Origin: an uncultured Alphaproteobacteria bacterium | GTDB lineage: Bacteria > Pseudomonadota > Alphaproteobacteria > Rhizobiales > Rhizobiaceae | Assembly (NCBI GenBank): GCA_929200335.1 | Contig: CAKMZG010000090.1 | Coordinates: 463-9,880, forward strand | Direction: 5' to 3' | Length of the DNA stretch: 9,418 nt | Shown: one piece after another, positions 7,364 to 9,418 of the stretch | Position numbering within the stretch: position 1 is the first letter of the stretch | How the letters are laid out: every line of letters begins with the position of its first letter | The notes under the pieces: model-generated | What the model saw: the letters and a program-made list of their open reading frames with translations, nothing else | Database searches by the model: none | What the model was told of the DNA's origin: nothing | Made by a program: the position numbers and the translations under genes

Positions 7364-8647
7364 ATGAGTGACTTTTACAATTTAGTACCATCAGCCCCTA
7401 AAGGTCGTTTTGATAACATCACGCGTAATTACACACCAGAAGATGTTGAGCGTCTACGCGGCACTTTACAAATTCGCCATACTTTAGCTGAGCATGGTGC
7501 AAACCGTCTTTGGGAATTGGTAAATAACGAGGATTTTGTTAATTCTCTTGGTGCACTATCTGGCAACCAAGCCATGCAAATGGTGCGTGCTGGCCTAAAA
7601 GCCATTTACCTATCTGGTTGGCAGGTTGCTGCTGATAGTAATACAGCTGGCGCTATGTATCCTGATCAATCTCTATATCCTGCAAATTCAGGCCCTGAGT
7701 TGGTTAAGAAAATCAACCGCACGCTTCAACGTGCTGATCAAATTGAAAAATCAGAAGGTGTACAATCTGTAGACACTTGGTTCGCGCCAATCGTTGCGGA
7801 TGCAGAAGCTGGCTTTGGTGGTCCATTGAATGCTTTTGAATTGATGAAAGCTTATATTGAGGCTGGTGCTGCTGGTGTTCACTTTGAAGATCAGCTTGCA
7901 TCTGAGAAAAAATGTGGTCACTTAGGTGGTAAAGTGCTTATTCCAACTCAACAACATATTCGTAATCTAACTGCTGCTCGTTTAGCTGCTGATGTTATGG
8001 GTGTTCCATCTTTGATCGTTTGCCGTACTGATGCGGAAGCTGCTAAATTGATTACATCTGACATTGATGATCGTGATAAGCCATTTGTTGATTATGATGC
8101 TGGCCGTACGGCTGAAGGTTTCTACAATGTGAAAAATGGTCTTGAGCCATGTATTGCTCGTGCTATTGCCATGGCGCCATATTCAGATCTTATTTGGTGT
8201 GAGACTTCTAAGCCTGATCTTGAGCAAGCGCGTAAATTTGCTGAAGCTGTTCGTAAGGAGCATCCAAATCAATTATTGGCTTATAACTGCTCACCTAGCT
8301 TTAACTGGAAAGCGAATTTGGATGATGCAACTATTGCTAAATTCCAACGTGAATTGGGTGCGATGGGCTATAAATACCAATTCATCACATTGGCAGGTTT
8401 CCATCAGCTTAACCATGGTATGTTCCAATTGGCTAAAGGCTATAAAGAGCGCCAAATGGCTGCTTATTCAGAGTTGCAAGAAGCAGAATTTGCTGCAGAA
8501 AAAGACGGCTACACTGCAACACGTCACCAGCGTGAAGTTGGTACTGGTTACTTTGATGCAGTTGCTATGGCTATCTCTGGTGGTACTTCTTCTACTACTG
8601 CTATGGGTGAATCAACTGAAAGCGCGCAGTTTACAGCGGCTGAATAA
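7364..8647 (+). CDS. aceA: Isocitrate lyase
   Basis: This enzyme splits isocitrate into succinate and glyoxylate in the cytoplasm, the first step of the glyoxylate shunt that lets cells grow on acetate, fatty acids and other acetyl-CoA sources. Its 427 residues match the usual bacterial length. Key motifs: SGWQVAADSN (84-93), FGGPLNAFELMKAYIEAGAAG (metal-site region from 151), the signature EKKCGHLGGKVLIPT (181-195) with catalytic Cys184, WCETSKPDL (278-286), and NCSPSFNW (308-315), which binds the succinate moiety. AGAGGA at 7351-7356 lies 7 bases before the ATG. Malate synthase is not in the window. The gene is divergent from an ScfR-type regulator across an array of TTTGTAAA boxes, which suggests control by acyl-CoA status. 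No key residue is missing. Confidence 0.97.
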   Translation: MSDFYNLVPSAPKGRFDNITRNYTPEDVERLRGTLQIRHTLAEHGANRLWELVNNEDFVNSLGALSGNQAMQMVRAGLKAIYLSGWQVAADSNTAGAMYPDQSLYPANSGPELVKKINRTLQRADQIEKSEGVQSVDTWFAPIVADAEAGFGGPLNAFELMKAYIEAGAAGVHFEDQLASEKKCGHLGGKVLIPTQQHIRNLTAARLAADVMGVPSLIVCRTDAEAAKLITSDIDDRDKPFVDYDAGRTAEGFYNVKNGLEPCIARAIAMAPYSDLIWCETSKPDLEQARKFAEAVRKEHPNQLLAYNCSPSFNWKANLDDATIAKFQRELGAMGYKYQFITLAGFHQLNHGMFQLAKGYKERQMAAYSELQEAEFAAEKDGYTATRHQREVGTGYFDAVAMAISGGTSSTTAMGESTESAQFTAAE

Positions 8648-8658
8648 AGTTAAAAAAC

Positions 8659-8685
8659 TGTATTGGGGTTTTATGCCCCAATACA
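8659..8685. other. Perfect 10-bp hairpin between aceA and the small gene
   Basis: TGTATTGGGG (8659-8668) and CCCCAATACA (8676-8685) pair perfectly around a 7-base loop, 11 bases after the aceA stop codon. On the plus strand ACTTG follows, not a T run, so it would more likely protect the aceA 3' end or only partly terminate. On the minus strand it is followed by GTTTTTTA and would look like an intrinsic terminator for leftward transcripts, although no leftward gene is visible to its right. Confidence 0.6.
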
Positions 8686-8728
8686 ACTTGAAATTTAATA
8701 AAGTTTAACACTGAAAAGGAGCTTCACT

Positions 8729-8965
8729 ATGACTACAAAAAAGACACACGTTAAAGAACGTGCAGCAGAACAGTCATCATCTATGGCTGATGAGCAACAA
8801 GCTGCTATCCGCGTGCTTGCAAATGACTTGCATCGGTTGAACCATGCAGTAATGAAAGCAGTTGATGCTGGCGTCAGTGTTGAACTTATCCGCTCAGCCC
8901 GTCACCATGGTGGTGATGGTAATTGGGGTGATTTACTTACCCCAGTTATCGTTAAAAACGGCTAA
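8729..8965 (+). CDS. Small protein of unknown function downstream of aceA
   Basis: I do not recognise this 78-residue protein. The ATG has a strong AAGGAG (8716-8721) 7 bases upstream, and the gene ends just before an intrinsic terminator, so it is very probably translated. The N-terminal 20 residues are polar and probably disordered. Residues about 20-59 read as one or two amphipathic helices (IRVLANDLHRLNHAVMKAV, then VELIRSARHH). The C-terminus is distinctive: RHHGGDGNWGDLLTPVIV at 58-75, rich in Gly, His and Trp. There is no signal peptide, membrane segment or cysteine. It lies 81 bases after aceA on the same strand with only the hairpin between, so co-transcription is plausible. A role as a partner or regulator of isocitrate lyase is a guess from position alone. 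Confidence 0.78.
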   Translation: MTTKKTHVKERAAEQSSSMADEQQAAIRVLANDLHRLNHAVMKAVDAGVSVELIRSARHHGGDGNWGDLLTPVIVKNG

Positions 8966-9000
8966 TAAAATACTATACTCATTTAGAGTACCCTCCTGTA

Positions 9001-9033
9001 AACCGTGCCCTGATAAATCTGGGCGCGGTTTTT
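9001..9033 (+). terminator. Intrinsic terminator after the small gene
   Basis: AACCGTGCCC (9001-9010) pairs with GGGCGCGGTT (9021-9030) over 10 bp with one T-G wobble, around a 10-base loop, and runs into TTTTT (9029-9033). It lies 35 bases after the stop codon at 8965 and closes the aceA-small gene unit. Confidence 0.88.
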
Positions 9034-9106
9034 GGTTTGGGTGGTGGGATAAAAATAGCGAGAGGGTTTTGGCAAGTTGATGATTTAGTTTTCTCTCACG
9101 GAAACT

Positions 9107-9242
9107 TTGCCGCTAAAGCGGCAATCCCTGCGAGGGCGCGCGGCATAAGCCGCGCCTCACTTCGTTCGGAATTCACGGGTCTCTCGGCGAAACAAGTTTC
9201 GCCTGCCGACCAATGGCTGACCACTTGCGCGAAGAGCGCAAG
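9107..9242. repeat. Cluster of four short perfect hairpins, GC-rich, non-coding
   Basis: Four stem-loops stand in a row. TTGCCGC/GCGGCAA encloses TAAA (9107-9124). GCGCGGC/GCCGCGC encloses ATAA (9138-9155). GGCGAAA/TTTCGCC encloses CAAG (9186-9203). CTTGCGC/GCGCAAG encloses GAAGA (9224-9242). The stretch is clearly richer in G and C than the rest of the window. No tRNA, riboswitch or known RNA fold fits. Together with the inverted module that follows, it looks like a dispersed palindromic (REP- or MITE-like) repeat. A single window cannot show that it recurs in the genome. Bases 9034-9106, before it, hold nothing I can identify. Confidence 0.6.
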
Positions 9243-9418
9243 CGTAAAGAGTAGCCCAAGTGAATTTATTCTTTTCCCATGAGAGTTATCAGTATGCTTC
9301 ATGTGCGTTCTTGTGAAATCCTGTATGTGGCACTCATGACTAATCATAAATTTGTGCAAGGTAAATGAATACGCGAATTTGGCCACTCTTTCTTTACGCT
9401 TGCACGAAATGCAAGTGG
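9221..9418. repeat. Inverted pair of hairpin modules running into the window edge
   Basis: The plus-strand module at 9221-9275 opens with CCACTTGC, a hairpin, then GCAAGCGTAAAG. It returns on the minus strand at 9418-9362, which opens with CCACTTGC, a different hairpin loop, then GCAAGCGTAAAG. The exact shared core is 13 bases (9238-9250 against 9391-9403), and similarity continues through AGAGT-GCC to TATTC. The loops and the inner half of each stem differ, yet each keeps its pairing (CTTGCGC/GCGCAAG and CTTGCA/TGCAAG), as expected if structure is maintained. The roughly 85 bases between them hold no gene. The second module is probably the left edge of an inverted copy that continues past the window. 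Confidence 0.6.

Noticed and set aside
8136..8708. 190-codon open frame overlapping the 3' half of aceA
   Set aside because: It is a shifted frame of the isocitrate lyase gene; its Leu/Trp/Val-rich protein comes from aceA codon usage and it has no start signals.
9107..9242. tRNA or small structured RNA in the hairpin cluster
   Set aside because: There is no acceptor stem, T-loop consensus or cloverleaf spacing, and no promoter-terminator pair.
8862..9282. Two plus-strand open frames after aceA (8862-9080 and 9037-9282)
   Set aside because: The first overlaps the well-supported small gene and crosses its terminator; the second runs through the hairpin cluster. Neither has start signals.
9096..9386. 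96-codon open frame on the minus strand at the right end
   Set aside because: Its C-terminal half is a translation of the hairpin cluster, so the repeat structure explains it. No ribosome binding site or family supports it.

Overview
The window looks like ordinary chromosomal DNA from an AT-rich alphaproteobacterium, most likely of the Hyphomicrobiales (rhizobia/Brucella-like) type. Three things point that way: secA sits head-to-head with a secreted parvulin-type isomerase, an ScfR/RamB-type regulator sits head-to-head with isocitrate lyase, and the individual proteins have an alphaproteobacterial character. This assignment is inferred from gene content and order, not from a search.

Left part (1-4054): the 5' end of secA (minus strand, cut by the window edge) and a divergent periplasmic peptidyl-prolyl isomerase share a 360-base promoter region. 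The isomerase gene ends in a strong intrinsic terminator. An AsmA-family envelope protein follows on the same strand. SecA moves proteins across the inner membrane, the parvulin probably helps exported proteins fold, and AsmA-like proteins serve envelope assembly or lipid homeostasis, so this block has an envelope theme.

Middle part (4082-7126), minus strand: a glutamine synthetase-family enzyme (PuuA-like, TTG start, a 17-bp tandem repeat just upstream) and a helix-turn-helix regulator of the short-chain fatty acyl-CoA regulator family, separated by 240 bases that contain a long hairpin.

Right part (7127-9033): the regulator is divergent from aceA, the isocitrate lyase of the glyoxylate shunt. 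The very AT-rich region between them holds five exact TTTGTAAA/TTTACAAA boxes, most of them spaced by whole turns of the DNA helix. That makes a good candidate operator array for control of aceA and for autoregulation. After aceA comes a hairpin and then a 78-residue protein of unknown function with a very good ribosome binding site, closed by an intrinsic terminator.

The right end (about 9100-9418) has no credible gene. It is locally GC-rich and packed with short perfect hairpins, and a hairpin module at 9221-9275 returns in inverted orientation at 9362-9418. It looks like a dispersed palindromic repeat or miniature mobile element cut by the window edge. I see no defence system, CRISPR array, prophage or transposase gene. 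The most interesting signals are the helically phased operator array, the small aceA-linked gene and the structured repeat.
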